A stretch of 64,000 nt of DNA from Hoeflea phototrophica DFL-43 (GCF_000154705.2 NZ_CM002917.1:2853659-2917658), one strand, 5' to 3'; counted from the first letter of the stretch, positions 52,083 to 62,262 are shown. Numbers and translations: made by a program. The notes: generated by a model not told the origin, from the sequence alone.

Positions 52083-53218
52083 GCAACCCGTTCACCCTGA
52101 CGCCAGACCGAACGCACCACCGGAACACCGGTCTCACGCCGCACCCGCACCAGATCGGCACGCTTTCCAACCGCGAGGCTTCCACGGTCATCAAGTCCAA
52201 CTGTTTTCGCAGGAGTGGCCGTCACCAGCCTGATCGCGGCAGGCAGATCCAGGCCATCGATTTCATCAGCAAGGACAAAAGGCGCATGGATAAGGCTGAA
52301 CGGCACATAGTCCGAGGACAGAACATCAAGAACCCCTTGCCGGGCCAGATCAGCCGCAGCAATGTTGCCGGAATGCGATCCACCGCGTACCACATTGGGC
52401 GCTCCCATCAGAACACTCATCCCGGCATCGTGCGAAGCCTGAGCGGCTTCGATGCTGGTTGGAAATTCTGCGAGCCGGACACCAAAGCCCGCAGCTTCCT
52501 CGACATGGTCGAGCGTCGCGTCATCATGGCTCGCAATGGTGATGCCGCGTTCGGAGCAAGCCTCAGCAAGCGCCTTGCGGTGCGTTTCGGAATAGCGCGC
52601 TGACGCTTCCACACGACGGTTGACGAAATGCGCAAACGCTTCATCCGAGAGCCCGCGCTTGGTTTTGTAGTAGAGCGTATACTGCTCCATGGTCTGGAAC
52701 TGCCGTTGACCTGGCGCATGATCCATCAGCGAAGCAAGCCGTACCTGGGCGTCGGTCCGAAAATCGGCAAAATGATCAAGCACGTCGGAGGCTGAGACTT
52801 CGCAGCGCAGATGGATCAAATGATCAGCGCGCAAACGGTTCTCCTCACGGGCCGAGGCCAGAGCATCAGCAATGGCCCGCATCTCACCGACCTTGAACCC
52901 ATCATCCTCGTCAGAACCAAGGCGCAGACAGTCAAACACCGTGGTAATGCCGGACGAGGCGATTTGCGCATCATGGGACTGGATTGCGGATACGGCATTC
53001 CAGCGCACGCCCGGGCGCGGCGAATAATGTGCCTCCAGATGGTCCGTGTGCAGCTCGACGAGGCCGGGGGTAAGATAATCGCCATCCATATCCACACCAG
53101 TGGCGGTCCGCTGATCGGAGATTTCGGCAATCACGCCGTCACGGACAACCAGTGAACCGAAAACAACCTGGTCCTCGAGAACCAGGCGCGCATTGGTGAA
53201 AACAGTTTCGATGCTCAT
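52079..53218 (-). CDS. phnM: Alpha-D-ribose 1-methylphosphonate 5-triphosphate diphosphatase
   Basis: A 379-residue amidohydrolase-fold enzyme. The metal motif LTPGLVELHTDHLEAHYSPRPG (HxD/HxE type) lies near residue 50, IASHDDATLDH near 230, and the DVLSSDYVP acid near 290. It removes pyrophosphate from the PhnI product to give the 5-phosphate substrate of PhnJ. The start is one base upstream of the DUF1045 stop. Family length is normal. Confidence 0.95.
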   Translation of the reverse strand: MSIETVFTNARLVLEDQVVFGSLVVRDGVIAEISDQRTATGVDMDGDYLTPGLVELHTDHLEAHYSPRPGVRWNAVSAIQSHDAQIASSGITTVFDCLRLGSDEDDGFKVGEMRAIADALASAREENRLRADHLIHLRCEVSASDVLDHFADFRTDAQVRLASLMDHAPGQRQFQTMEQYTLYYKTKRGLSDEAFAHFVNRRVEASARYSETHRKALAEACSERGITIASHDDATLDHVEEAAGFGVRLAEFPTSIEAAQASHDAGMSVLMGAPNVVRGGSHSGNIAAADLARQGVLDVLSSDYVPFSLIHAPFVLADEIDGLDLPAAIRLVTATPAKTVGLDDRGSLAVGKRADLVRVRRETGVPVVRSVWRQGERVA

Positions 53219-53926
53219 TCAAGCTGTCTTTCTGAGATGTTGGGATGCCAATGGCATCCGGGTATGAATTTGAAACGGCGCACCCGGCTCGGGCTCGACA
53301 CTGAGTGTGAGCGCATCAACCGGGACTGGACATCCGGTGGCGGGTGCAAAATAGGCTGTTGCGACTCCCATGACCTTCGCGGCATCCACTTCGGGCAGCC
53401 GCGTGCTGAGTGTCATATGGAAACGGAACCGGTCAAACACGTAGGGATATCCCCAGCGCACCAGGTTCTTGAGTTCCTCCGAGGACAGCCTGTCGGGGTT
53501 TCGGCGCTCGATTTCCTTTTCGCTCAATTCCGCCCGCAACGGTTCAAAATGCTCGACAACACTGTTCGCAAACAGATTGAGCTGATCAGCACGGCCGCCC
53601 GGGGTCAGCGCCAGAAAGCCTTCGAGAAGACTGAGCTGCAGTGCTGGAATTTCAAAGACCTGGGTGCCCTCGGCAAAACGCTCCATGGCTAACAACAGAT
53701 CGGCTTCACTCATTCCGTCGGCCAGCCGGAAAGGCGCTTTCAGCGTTCCATGGAAGCCGTAGCGCCGTGCAGGACCGGTCAAGACAGCAAGGTTGCTGGC
53801 CGACAGGCCTGGAAGGTCCGGATGCTCGAGTGTCTTGCCAGTCACGGCACTTCGGCCGAGCCAGCGTTCTCCAAGATCGGCCAGGTCGGAATTCGGTTCC
53901 GGTGTGAAATAGAGGGCGTATCTCAT
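53219..53926 (-). CDS. DUF1045 family protein of phosphonate operons (2H-phosphoesterase-like)
   Basis: A 235-residue protein with the two spaced H-x-T/S motifs of 2H phosphoesterases: FHGTLKAPF near residue 60 and FHMTLSTRL near 170. DUF1045 genes occur in phn operons of rhizobia; a cyclic-phosphate hydrolase role like that of PhnP, opening ribose 1,2-cyclic phosphate, is plausible because no phnP is seen here. It overlaps the phnE2 stop by ATGA and is followed directly by phnM. Confidence 0.88.
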   Translation of the reverse strand: MRYALYFTPEPNSDLADLGERWLGRSAVTGKTLEHPDLPGLSASNLAVLTGPARRYGFHGTLKAPFRLADGMSEADLLLAMERFAEGTQVFEIPALQLSLLEGFLALTPGGRADQLNLFANSVVEHFEPLRAELSEKEIERRNPDRLSSEELKNLVRWGYPYVFDRFRFHMTLSTRLPEVDAAKVMGVATAYFAPATGCPVPVDALTLSVEPEPGAPFQIHTRMPLASQHLRKTA

Positions 53927-55272
53927 GGGTGTCCCGTTCGTCCAATCAGGCGGGATCTCAGCCAGCCCGACAATGTATCCATCGCCATCACCATCAGGAT
54001 GATCAGGATGATGTAGTAGCTCACCTCTTCCCAGTCCTTCTGGGTGGCGATCGCCTGCGTCAACAACAACCCGATGCCGCCGCCAACGATCGCCCCAATC
54101 ACCGTCGCACTGCGGGTATTCGATTCGAGAAAGTACAGGACCTGGCTCAAAAGCACAGGCGTAACTTGAGGAATGACGCCAAACCGGGCCTGCTGGACAG
54201 GCGATGCACCGGTCGACTGGACGCCCTCGACCTGCTTTCCATCTATATTCTCCAAGGCTTCGGAGAAGGTCTTGCCGAAGGTGCCCGTATCAGTAAGAAG
54301 GATCGCCAGAGCCCCGGTCATCGGTCCTGGGCCAAAGGCTCTTGAGAGAATGATCGTCCAAATAAGCCCGTCGACACCGCGCAGGAAATCAAAGAGACGG
54401 CGCAACAGAAACAGAATTGGCCGCGAAGGCGTGAAGTTTCCAGCCGCCAGGAATGCCAGCGGTAGTGCGATCAGGGCGGCGCCCATCGTGCCGAGAAACG
54501 CCATCAGGATGGTTTCGAACAATGCCCATGCCACATCACCATGCCGCCACATGGCATTGGTCCAGAAATCCCGGACCATGGCAAAAAGGTTTGGCAAGGC
54601 CGGATCGACCCGGTCGCCGACGGTTGCAAGTTTGACAAGTTCCAGAGCCGATTTGCCGTAAAAAGGGCTGTCGAGCGTAAAGAAGAAAAGCTCCCACCCC
54701 GCCTGATACCTGAAGACTTCGGTCCTGTTGCGGGTATAGCTGAAACGGCCCTGCGGTGTGGTCACCGAAACGCGTGTTCTCGAAGAGCTGATCCAGTCCG
54801 GCGTTTCGCCGTCCGGTACTGAAAGATTCAGTCCTCCAACCTTCGGCGAAATGTCGATGACGCCGTATCCCGGCACGGAGTAGCGGGCGCCATCGTCATC
54901 GAAGACTACAACATGCCCCTCATCGAGATCGATACGGGTAACCCCGTTCTCCATCATGACCCAATCCGGCAGCATTCCCTCCGGATAGCGCCCCTTGTTT
55001 TCGCCTTCGATCGATATGGTCACCTCGTTGTTGCGGTTGTCCCGGGTCACATGGGTCTTGTGCGACCAGAAGTCCGAAACGAGAATTGCCGCATTGTCGA
55101 GCCGCGCGCGCGCGGCGATCCCCGAAATGTCGAAGGCGAAAAACACGTAGAACAGGTAAAGCAGGATGACGCCGGGCACGACAAAGGCCAGCTTTTGTTT
55201 GCGGCTGAATCCTCTGAGGACCTGATTGCGTAGGTCCTCGCCCGAAAGCAGGCCCGTATCGAGAGCGGTCAT
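53923..55272 (-). CDS. phnE: Phosphonate ABC transporter permease PhnE (second, long form)
   Basis: A 449-residue permease. TM1 lies near residues 25-45 (LAFVVPGVILLYLFYVFFAF). A ~170-residue extracytoplasmic insert follows, then the five-span permease core from ~225 with the coupling loop SEALENIDGKQVEGVQSTGASPVQQARFG. ATG 55272 is one base after the phnE1 stop; the ORF extends further upstream but over phnE1. The usual PhnE is ~260-300 residues, so the insert is notable, though long second PhnE subunits are common in rhizobia. Confidence 0.92.
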   Translation of the reverse strand: MTALDTGLLSGEDLRNQVLRGFSRKQKLAFVVPGVILLYLFYVFFAFDISGIAARARLDNAAILVSDFWSHKTHVTRDNRNNEVTISIEGENKGRYPEGMLPDWVMMENGVTRIDLDEGHVVVFDDDGARYSVPGYGVIDISPKVGGLNLSVPDGETPDWISSSRTRVSVTTPQGRFSYTRNRTEVFRYQAGWELFFFTLDSPFYGKSALELVKLATVGDRVDPALPNLFAMVRDFWTNAMWRHGDVAWALFETILMAFLGTMGAALIALPLAFLAAGNFTPSRPILFLLRRLFDFLRGVDGLIWTIILSRAFGPGPMTGALAILLTDTGTFGKTFSEALENIDGKQVEGVQSTGASPVQQARFGVIPQVTPVLLSQVLYFLESNTRSATVIGAIVGGGIGLLLTQAIATQKDWEEVSYYIILIILMVMAMDTLSGWLRSRLIGRTGHP

Positions 55273-55273
55273 G

Positions 55274-56146
55274 TCAGTGTCCCTTGACGAGGCGGTTGCG
55301 GTAGTTGCTCGACACCTGGTCGAAGAAGACAATCGTGGCGAACAGGAGAATGAAGATCGCCACGACTTCGTCGTAGCGTCCCTGGCCCCATTGCATGGCG
55401 ATCCGAAGATCGTGTCCGATGCCGCCCGACCCAACGAAGCCCAGAATTGCCGAGGCGCGAATGTTGATCTCGAAGCGCAGCAGCCCGTAGGAGAACCAGT
55501 TCGGCGCCACCTGAGGCAAGACTCCAAGCCACATCTTCTGGATCCAGCTTGCGCCGACCGATGACAACCCCTCGACCGGTTTCAGGTCGGCATTCTCCGA
55601 AACCTCAGAGAACAGTTTGCCAAGTGCGCCGGCGGTGTGAATGGCAATCGCGATCATCGCCGGAACCGGCCCGCCGCCAAGAATGAAGATCAGGACGAGC
55701 GCGATCACGATCTCCGGGATTGCGCGCATGCCGTCCATCAAGCGCCGAAACACCGGGATCATCCGGGGCCACAGCGCCAGCCCGCGGGTCGACAGCAGCG
55801 CCAGCACGATGGCGGCCGCAGCACCGATTAACGTCGAGACCGCCGCGATGTTGAGTGTTTCAATCAACGAAGGCAAAAATTCCAGCAGCAGTGCCGGAAG
55901 CAATGCCGATTTCTCAATTCCCTCGGCGACGACCTCGGAAGGAAATTGGAATATCTGGGATATGCCATCCCAGAACCCGCCGGCGTTGCGGGCATCCGCA
56001 AGCCTGAACCCGGAGACCAGAAGAGCAATGAAGACGATAAGCAAAATGCCGCCATACATCTGCTTCCGGCGGGTCATCTCCAGGTAGTTTTCGCGGATAG
56101 CCTTCGAAGCGGCCGAGCCGTCCTGCTGTGCAGTCATGTCGCTCAT
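55274..56146 (-). CDS. phnE: Phosphonate ABC transporter permease PhnE (first)
   Basis: A 290-residue permease of the PhnE family with an N-terminal span, five core spans and the coupling loop SEVSENADLKPVEGLSSVGASWIQKMWLG. ATG 56146 has AAGGA 9 bases upstream; the frame runs 21 codons further but through the intercistronic hairpin. It pairs with the long phnE to form the membrane channel for phosphonates. Confidence 0.93.
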   Translation of the reverse strand: MSDMTAQQDGSAASKAIRENYLEMTRRKQMYGGILLIVFIALLVSGFRLADARNAGGFWDGISQIFQFPSEVVAEGIEKSALLPALLLEFLPSLIETLNIAAVSTLIGAAAAIVLALLSTRGLALWPRMIPVFRRLMDGMRAIPEIVIALVLIFILGGGPVPAMIAIAIHTAGALGKLFSEVSENADLKPVEGLSSVGASWIQKMWLGVLPQVAPNWFSYGLLRFEINIRASAILGFVGSGGIGHDLRIAMQWGQGRYDEVVAIFILLFATIVFFDQVSSNYRNRLVKGH

Positions 56147-56172
56147 CGGCGGGCATCCTTCACGAATAGAAA

Positions 56173-56196
56173 GCGGGGAGCCGGATGGCTCCCCGC
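56173..56196 (-). terminator. Intercistronic hairpin between phnD and phnE
   Basis: A perfect 10-bp stem: GCGGGGAGCC (56173-56182), loop GGAT, GGCTCCCCGC (56187-56196). On the minus strand only a short pyrimidine stretch (TTTCT) follows. It probably attenuates or protects the messenger so that PhnD is made in excess. Confidence 0.7.
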
Positions 56197-56214
56197 GACT
56201 GTTTGGCAAGAGCC

Positions 56215-57120
56215 TTAGTTGGTCTTGGCTTCACGAACGGCAACGATGGTCTCGTAGGCTTCGTGGGTGATCGGCTTGAAGCCTGCGGTCTCGCCAGCGG
56301 CGATGTTGTAGGCGCACTGCGCATCCTTTTCATGCATGGATCCGACGAGTTCGGTCACCGTGTCTTTGACGTCCTGCGGGAGTGCCTTGCGCAGCGTGAC
56401 CGGGCCTTCCGGGATTGGCTTCGACTTCCAGATTTGGACGATCTCGTTCATGTCGACAAGACCGGAATCCGTGGCCTTGCGAAGAGCGCCGGAATTGTAG
56501 CCGTCTTCCCAGTTGCCCTGGCCGTCTGCCCAGGTGACGCCGGCGTCGATTTCACCATTGGCAACGGCAACGATGGTCTGCTCGTGGCCGCCGGTGAACT
56601 TGACTTCACCGAAGTAATCGCCGCTTTCCATGGAAGCGCCGGTTGCCTGCGGAATTTCGATCGAGGGAATGAGGTAGCCGGAGGTCGAGTTCGGGTCACC
56701 GAATCCGAAGGTCTTGCCCTTCATGTCGTCCAGCGAAGTGATGCCGCTCTCCTTGCGGGCAAAACCGATCGAATGATAGCTGAACGAGCCGTCGAGGTTG
56801 GTCTTGACCAGCACCGGTTCGACCGACTCGGGATCGGTCAGATAGGCCTTGGCGTAGGACGATGCGCCGAGCCAGGCCATGTCGATCGAACCGCCGAGCA
56901 TGCCCTGGATCACGCCGTCATAGTCAGCGGGGGTAAACAGCTTGACAGGCACACCGAGGGCTTCCTCGGCATAGGCGCGCAGGCATTCGTTCGAAGTCAG
57001 GCGATCCTGGGCGTTCTCGCCGCCGAGGATACCGATGCGGAATTCGGTGATCGCGTCCTGTGCGAATGCGCTTGTGGACAGAAGTGCGGCAGTTGCCGCC
57101 ACGAGGATTGTTTTCATCAT
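56215..57120 (-). CDS. phnD: Phosphonate-binding periplasmic protein
   Basis: A 301-residue periplasmic receptor with the signal peptide MMKTILVAATAALLSTSAFA, then EFRIGILGGENAQDRLTSNECL, the PhnD-type ligand region (DMAWLGASSYAKAYL, GDPNSTSGYLIPSIEI). ATG 57120 has GGAG 8 bases upstream. It binds phosphonates for PhnCE1E2. It lies 92 bases after phnC and before the hairpin at 56173-56196. Confidence 0.95.
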   Translation of the reverse strand: MMKTILVAATAALLSTSAFAQDAITEFRIGILGGENAQDRLTSNECLRAYAEEALGVPVKLFTPADYDGVIQGMLGGSIDMAWLGASSYAKAYLTDPESVEPVLVKTNLDGSFSYHSIGFARKESGITSLDDMKGKTFGFGDPNSTSGYLIPSIEIPQATGASMESGDYFGEVKFTGGHEQTIVAVANGEIDAGVTWADGQGNWEDGYNSGALRKATDSGLVDMNEIVQIWKSKPIPEGPVTLRKALPQDVKDTVTELVGSMHEKDAQCAYNIAAGETAGFKPITHEAYETIVAVREAKTN

Positions 57121-57212
57121 AGGATTGTCTCCGTTCGAGGGTTGTTAGAAGGGGCAGGCGAAAGGGATGATGCCGGATTGCATTCGCTGGCCGGACTGAC
57201 GAACCTTCCGGG

Positions 57213-58064
57213 TCAGGTTGTCTCCAGGACCACTTCGCCCGAAGCATTGGTTCGCGCCTTGACATCGGCGGGGCGGCCCTGGGCCCGCAGGCTCGTCGAG
57301 GTCATGGATTCGGATATTTCTTCGCCATCGGCGCCCGATCCGTAGATGGCGCGAACGGCTTCGGTGGTCAGCGCATCAGGCTTGCCGTCAAAGACCACCT
57401 TGCCCTGCGCCATCCCGATGATGCGCTCACAATAGTTGCGCGCGGTATCGAGCGTATGCAGGTTGGTCACCACCGTGATGCCTTCCTGCCTGTTGATGTC
57501 CCGCAGCGCGTCCATCACAATCTGCGCATTGAGCGGATCAAGCGATGCGATCGGCTCGTCGGCGAGGATCAGTTTCGGGGATTGCATCAGCGCACGGGCA
57601 ATGGCGACACGCTGCTGCTGCCCGCCCGAAAGCGCCTCGGCGCGCTTCGGCGCATTCTCGGCGACTCCAAGCCGCTCAAGAATGGAGATCGCCCTCAGGA
57701 TGTCTTCGCGGGGAAACAGGTTGAACATCGTCGAGAAAGTCGACCGCATGTTGAGCGTGCCATGCAGGACATTCGACACCACATCCAGCCGGGGAACCAG
57801 GTTGAACTGCTGAAAGATCATCGCGCAATCGCGCTGCCAGCTTCTGAGTTCACGGCCGCTCAGGGTCGAAACCACGCGTCCGGAGTGCGAAATCACTCCG
57901 TCGCTGACCCCTGTCAGCCGATTGATCATGCGCAGGAGCGTGGATTTTCCGGCGCCCGAGCGACCGATGATGCCAACCATCTGCCCCTCGGGAATGGACA
58001 GGCTAACAGCGTCGACTGCGGTGTTGACGCCAAAACGACGCGTCACTTCGGTCAACTCAAGCAT
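57213..58064 (-). CDS. phnC: Phosphonate ABC transporter ATP-binding protein
   Basis: A 283-residue ATPase: Walker [16 protein letters not shown] near residue 35, Q-loop [17 protein letters not shown], signature [14 protein letters not shown], Walker [17 protein letters not shown] and H-loop VTNLH. ATG 58064 has AAAGGA 9 bases upstream; the ORF continues upstream through the Pho-box region. It is first in the phnCDE1E2-DUF1045-phnM-phnN operon. Confidence 0.95.
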   Translation of the reverse strand: MLELTEVTRRFGVNTAVDAVSLSIPEGQMVGIIGRSGAGKSTLLRMINRLTGVSDGVISHSGRVVSTLSGRELRSWQRDCAMIFQQFNLVPRLDVVSNVLHGTLNMRSTFSTMFNLFPREDILRAISILERLGVAENAPKRAEALSGGQQQRVAIARALMQSPKLILADEPIASLDPLNAQIVMDALRDINRQEGITVVTNLHTLDTARNYCERIIGMAQGKVVFDGKPDALTTEAVRAIYGSGADGEEISESMTSTSLRAQGRPADVKARTNASGEVVLETT

Positions 58065-58138
58065 AATCAATGTCCTTTGCGGCAATCCGGATTTAGCAGT
58101 TTCTGCAAGGTGGACTATCGGAGGCATGTGAAGCTGCG

Positions 58139-58156
58139 ATGTCGGTTTGATGTCAG
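58139..58156 (-). promoter_or_regulatory. Pho-box-like PhoB site upstream of phnC
   Basis: On the minus strand CTGACAT, CAAA, CCGACAT gives two 7-bp half-sites at an 11-bp period, the arrangement of the Pho box (CTGTCAT repeats). It lies 75 bases upstream of the phnC ATG, so the operon is probably induced by phosphate starvation. One or two mismatches per half-site. Confidence 0.7.
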
Positions 58157-58261
58157 TTTTGTAACGATCCACAGAGCCCCTTCTTGATCGGGGGAAATCC
58201 TTGGAAATCGGGCATTTCCGGCCTTGCATCACGGCCCCGGCCATGCACCAATGAAGCAATC

Positions 58262-58426
58262 TGGTGTCCGCCAAAAGCGGGAGAATCGGGAATTCGGTGC
58301 AAGACCGGAACGTGCCCAACGCTGTAACGGGGATGGCAAGCGCAAAACGTCACTGGGACCCCCGGGCCACTGGGAAATCCGGGAAGGCGCGCCTGCCAAA
58401 TGATCCGAAGTCAGAAGACCGGCCAG
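58262..58426 (+). ncRNA. Cobalamin riboswitch upstream of bluB
   Basis: Conserved elements occur in order: GAATCGGGAATTCGGTGCAA then GACCGGAACGTGCCC, GCTGTAACGG, the B12-box-type CCACTGGGAAATCCGGGAAGG, then GATCCGAAGTCAGAAGACC. This is the AdoCbl riboswitch consensus. It lies in the 427-bp gap before bluB and should repress that gene when B12 is sufficient. Confidence 0.9.
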
Positions 58427-58440
58427 ATGTCATAGCCTAG

Positions 58441-59172
<732 letters not shown>

Positions 59173-59182
59173 GGCAAGGGTT

Positions 59183-59797
59183 CTAGCCGCCGTGGCGCTC
59201 GAGGAACTCTTCGGCCGACAGTGCGCGAAAGTCCTTGAGCGCGGAATGCAGCTTGTCATGCTCCCAGTCCCACCAGGCAAGCGCATCAAGCCGGGAGGCG
59301 ACGTCATCGGAAAAGCGTTGCCGGATCGTGCGGGCCGGAACGCCAACCGCAATGGCAAAGTCAGCCACATCCTTGGTGACCACCGCATTGGCGCCAATGC
59401 TTGCGCCATTGCCGATCGTCACCCCCGGCATCACCACCGCGCCATGACCAATCCATGTGTCATGACCGATGGTGATCCCCTGCCCGGCGCGCCAATCAAA
59501 GAACGCCTGATCGTCGCTCTCACCATCGAAATACCACGATGAGCGATAGCTGAAATGATGCAGCGAAGCCCGGTCCATCGGATGCATGCTCGCGTAAATC
59601 CGCACATGGCTGGCGATGTTGGCAAACTTGCCGATGGTCGCATAGGCGATCTGGGTGTTGTCGACGCAGTAGGAATAGTCGCCCATGGTCGAGTGCGACA
59701 GCGTACACCCGGCACCGACTTCGGTGTAGCGGCCAAGCGTCGAGTCCACGATCTTCGCTGTGGCGTGAACCAGCGGAGCTTCAGACAACTTGGTCAT
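59183..59797 (-). CDS. Phosphonate-operon hexapeptide-repeat transferase
   Basis: A 204-residue left-handed beta-helix acetyltransferase-like protein with hexapeptide repeats across residues ~10-60 and ~110-150 (IGHDTWIGHGAVVMPGVTIG) and the xenobiotic-acetyltransferase-type YASMHPMDRASLHHF. Proteins of this type (DapD/GlmU-related, phn-associated) are common at the end of C-P lyase operons. It may acetylate aminoalkylphosphonates as PhnO does, but that is inferred. It overlaps the phnL stop by ATGA. Confidence 0.87.
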   Translation of the reverse strand: MTKLSEAPLVHATAKIVDSTLGRYTEVGAGCTLSHSTMGDYSYCVDNTQIAYATIGKFANIASHVRIYASMHPMDRASLHHFSYRSSWYFDGESDDQAFFDWRAGQGITIGHDTWIGHGAVVMPGVTIGNGASIGANAVVTKDVADFAIAVGVPARTIRQRFSDDVASRLDALAWWDWEHDKLHSALKDFRALSAEEFLERHGG

Positions 59798-60501
59798 GCG
59801 GCAGATTTTCCGGCTGCGAATGCGGAAACGTCGATCACCTGGTCGGCGACCGCGTTGCGCACATCATAATCGTGGAAGATCCCCAGGAGCGCGGCACCTT
59901 CAGCCTTCTTGGCGGCAATCAATTCGATCACAACCTCGCGATTGGCCGCGTCCAGCGACGCTGTCGGCTCGTCGAGCAGCAGGACCGGATGGTCGGTGAT
60001 GAAGCCGCGGGCAATGTTGACGCGCTGCTGCTCACCGCCGGAGAAGGTGGCCGGCGGCAACGACCAGAGCCGTTCGTGCAGGTTGAGCTGGGCAAACAGC
60101 ACGCGCGCACGGTCGCGGGCCTCCTCGCGCGCCACGCCGCGCACCAGAAGCGGCTCGGCAGCGACATCCAGGGCGGACACCCGCGGGACCGCACGCAGGA
60201 ACTGGCTGACATAGCCGATCGTATCGCGGCGGATCTCAAGCACCTTGCGTGGGCTGGCCGAGGCAATATCGACATGCTTGCCATTGTGCAGCACCAGAAT
60301 CTGCCCGCCATCGCAGCCGTAATTTCCATAAAGCATCTTCAGGATCGAGCTCTTGCCCACACCTGAAGGTCCGCCAAGCACGGCGCAGGCCCCGGAGTTC
60401 ATCGAGAAGGAGACATTGGCAACGACGGGCAGTTCAACACCACCGCGCATGTGCATGACGAAGGTCTTGTGAACCTCGGATGCAATCAGAAGGGAGGTCA
60501 T
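59794..60501 (-). CDS. phnL: C-P lyase-associated ABC-type ATPase PhnL
   Basis: A 235-residue ATPase domain: Walker A VLGGPSGVGKSSILKMLYG, signature FSGGEQQRVNIARG, Walker B VLLLDEPTASLDAANREV, H-loop GIFHDYD. ATG 60501 has GGGAG upstream in the 4-base gap from phnK. PhnL is not a transporter; it supports the C-P lyase core complex with PhnK. The frame extends upstream but overlaps phnK. Confidence 0.94.
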   Translation of the reverse strand: MTSLLIASEVHKTFVMHMRGGVELPVVANVSFSMNSGACAVLGGPSGVGKSSILKMLYGNYGCDGGQILVLHNGKHVDIASASPRKVLEIRRDTIGYVSQFLRAVPRVSALDVAAEPLLVRGVAREEARDRARVLFAQLNLHERLWSLPPATFSGGEQQRVNIARGFITDHPVLLLDEPTASLDAANREVVIELIAAKKAEGAALLGIFHDYDVRNAVADQVIDVSAFAAGKSAA

Positions 60502-60505
60502 CGGC

Positions 60506-61330
60506 TTACACCTGAAGAATGGAGGAAACGAGAAGCTGCGTGTAGGGCGCGCGCGGGTCATCAAGCACCCGGTCGGTCAGGCCTGCTTCGATCACCCGGC
60601 CATCCTTCATCACGATCATCCGGTCCGACAGGAGCCGTGCCACAGCGAGATCGTGGGTGACCACCACCACGGCGAGCCCCAGATCGGAAACCAGCCCTCG
60701 CAACAGATCAAGCAGCCGCGCCTGCACTGAAACATCGAGCCCGCCGGTCGGCTCATCCATGAAAACGAGCCGCGGATTGGTGACCAGATTGCGGGCGATC
60801 TGCAGCCGCTGGCGCATGCCGCCGGAGAAAGCGCGCGGCTGGTCATCGACCCGGTCCGCATTGATCTCGACCCGCTCGAGCCACTCGATCGCAGCTCCGC
60901 GGATGTTGCCGTAATGCCGGTCCCCGATCGCCATCAGCCGTTCGCCGACATTGGCGCCGGCCGAGACCGTCATCCTCAGGCCATCAATCGGATTCTGGTG
61001 GACAAAGCCCCAGTCGGTGCGCATCAAAAAACGCCGCTCGGCCTCCGCCATCTTGTAGATGTCGGCACTTGCGCCATCGCGCATGCGGTAGTTCACCGTG
61101 CCGCAGGTGGGCGTCAGCCGCGAGGAAATGCAATTGAGAAGCGTGGTCTTGCCAGAGCCGGATTCGCCAACAATCGCCAGCACCTCGCCCGGCCAGAGAT
61201 CGAAACTCACATCGGCGCAGCCGATCCGGTCGCCATAGACCCGGGTGATGCCGTCGACCGACAGCAATGGCTGGTCCGCTGTGGCAGCCGCCACAGTGTC
61301 GTGATCATCATAAAAATCTGCCATCGCCAT
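60506..61330 (-). CDS. phnK: C-P lyase complex ABC-type ATPase PhnK
   Basis: A 274-residue ATPase: Walker A AIVGESGSGKTTLLN, Q-loop GFVHQNPIDGLRM, signature FSGGMRQRLQIARN, Walker B LVFMDEPTGGLDVS, H-loop VVTHD. ATG 61330 has GGAAGGAG 8 bases upstream; GTG 61333 is an alternative. It binds the PhnGHIJ core and couples ATP hydrolysis to turnover. The acidic ~20-residue N-terminal leader before the ATPase domain is slightly long. Confidence 0.95.
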   Translation of the reverse strand: MAMADFYDDHDTVAAATADQPLLSVDGITRVYGDRIGCADVSFDLWPGEVLAIVGESGSGKTTLLNCISSRLTPTCGTVNYRMRDGASADIYKMAEAERRFLMRTDWGFVHQNPIDGLRMTVSAGANVGERLMAIGDRHYGNIRGAAIEWLERVEINADRVDDQPRAFSGGMRQRLQIARNLVTNPRLVFMDEPTGGLDVSVQARLLDLLRGLVSDLGLAVVVVTHDLAVARLLSDRMIVMKDGRVIEAGLTDRVLDDPRAPYTQLLVSSILQV

Positions 61331-62262
61331 CACAGGCTCTCCTTCCGGCTATCAGCGTCATCGGCCGGGAGCTCACTGCCCAGCATCACCCCGCGGTGGC
61401 CTTCGGCTCTGCGGCTCTCGCAATGATCGGTGTCCGAACACACGAACATCCGGCCGCCCTTGTCGTCGAGGACAACCTCGTCGAGATAGACCTGTTCTGC
61501 CCCGCACAACGCGCAGGGTTGCTCGAACTCTTGAATTTCGAACGGATGGTCCTCGAAATCCAGGCTCACCACATCGGTGTGCGGCGGGATCGCATAGATC
61601 CGTTTTTCCCGGCCTGCGCCGAACAGCTGCAACGCTTGCGAGCGGTGCATTTTCGGATTGTCGAATTTCGGCGTTGGCGAGGGATCCATCACATAACGCC
61701 CCTCGACCTTCACCGGATAGGCGTAAGTTGTGGCGATATGGCCGTTGCGGGCAATGTCCTCATAAAGCTTCACATGCATGAGGCCATACTCCTCGAGCGC
61801 ATGCATCTTGCGGGTCTCGGTTTCGCGCGGCTCAAGGAAGCGCAAGGGTTCCGGGATGGGAACCTGGTAGACAAGAACCTGACCTTCGGCGAGCGGCGTT
61901 TCGGGAATCCGGTGCCTTGTCTGGATGATCGAAGCTTCCGTTGTAGTGGTCGTCGTCGCCACACCGGCGGTCTTGGCAAAAAAGGCCCGGATCGAGACAG
62001 CATTGGTGGTGTCGTCGGCACCCTGGTCGATCACCTTGAGCACGTCTTCGGAACCGATGATCGAGGCTGTAACCTGAACACCCCCCGTCCCCCAGCCATA
62101 GGGCATCGGCATCTCACGGCTGGCGAATGGAACCTGGTAGCCGGGGATCGCGATGCCCTTGAGGATCGCGCGGCGGATCATCCGCTTGGTCTGCTCATCC
62201 AGATAGGCGAAATTGTAGCTCGCCAACCCCTGACCAGACGTCTGTGTGAGTTGCGCGTTCAT
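61330..62262 (-). CDS. phnJ: Carbon-phosphorus lyase, radical SAM subunit
   Basis: A 310-residue PhnJ. The four cluster/catalytic cysteines are seen in CALCGAEQVYL and FVCSDTDHC near residues 245-280, matching the known C-x2-C ... C-x5-C pattern. The N-terminal PhnJ fold (ASYNFAYLDEQTKRMIRRAI) is intact. It cleaves the C-P bond of ribose 1-alkylphosphonate 5-phosphate by radical chemistry. The ATG overlaps the phnI stop (ATGA). Confidence 0.97.
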   Translation of the reverse strand: MNAQLTQTSGQGLASYNFAYLDEQTKRMIRRAILKGIAIPGYQVPFASREMPMPYGWGTGGVQVTASIIGSEDVLKVIDQGADDTTNAVSIRAFFAKTAGVATTTTTTEASIIQTRHRIPETPLAEGQVLVYQVPIPEPLRFLEPRETETRKMHALEEYGLMHVKLYEDIARNGHIATTYAYPVKVEGRYVMDPSPTPKFDNPKMHRSQALQLFGAGREKRIYAIPPHTDVVSLDFEDHPFEIQEFEQPCALCGAEQVYLDEVVLDDKGGRMFVCSDTDHCESRRAEGHRGVMLGSELPADDADSRKESL

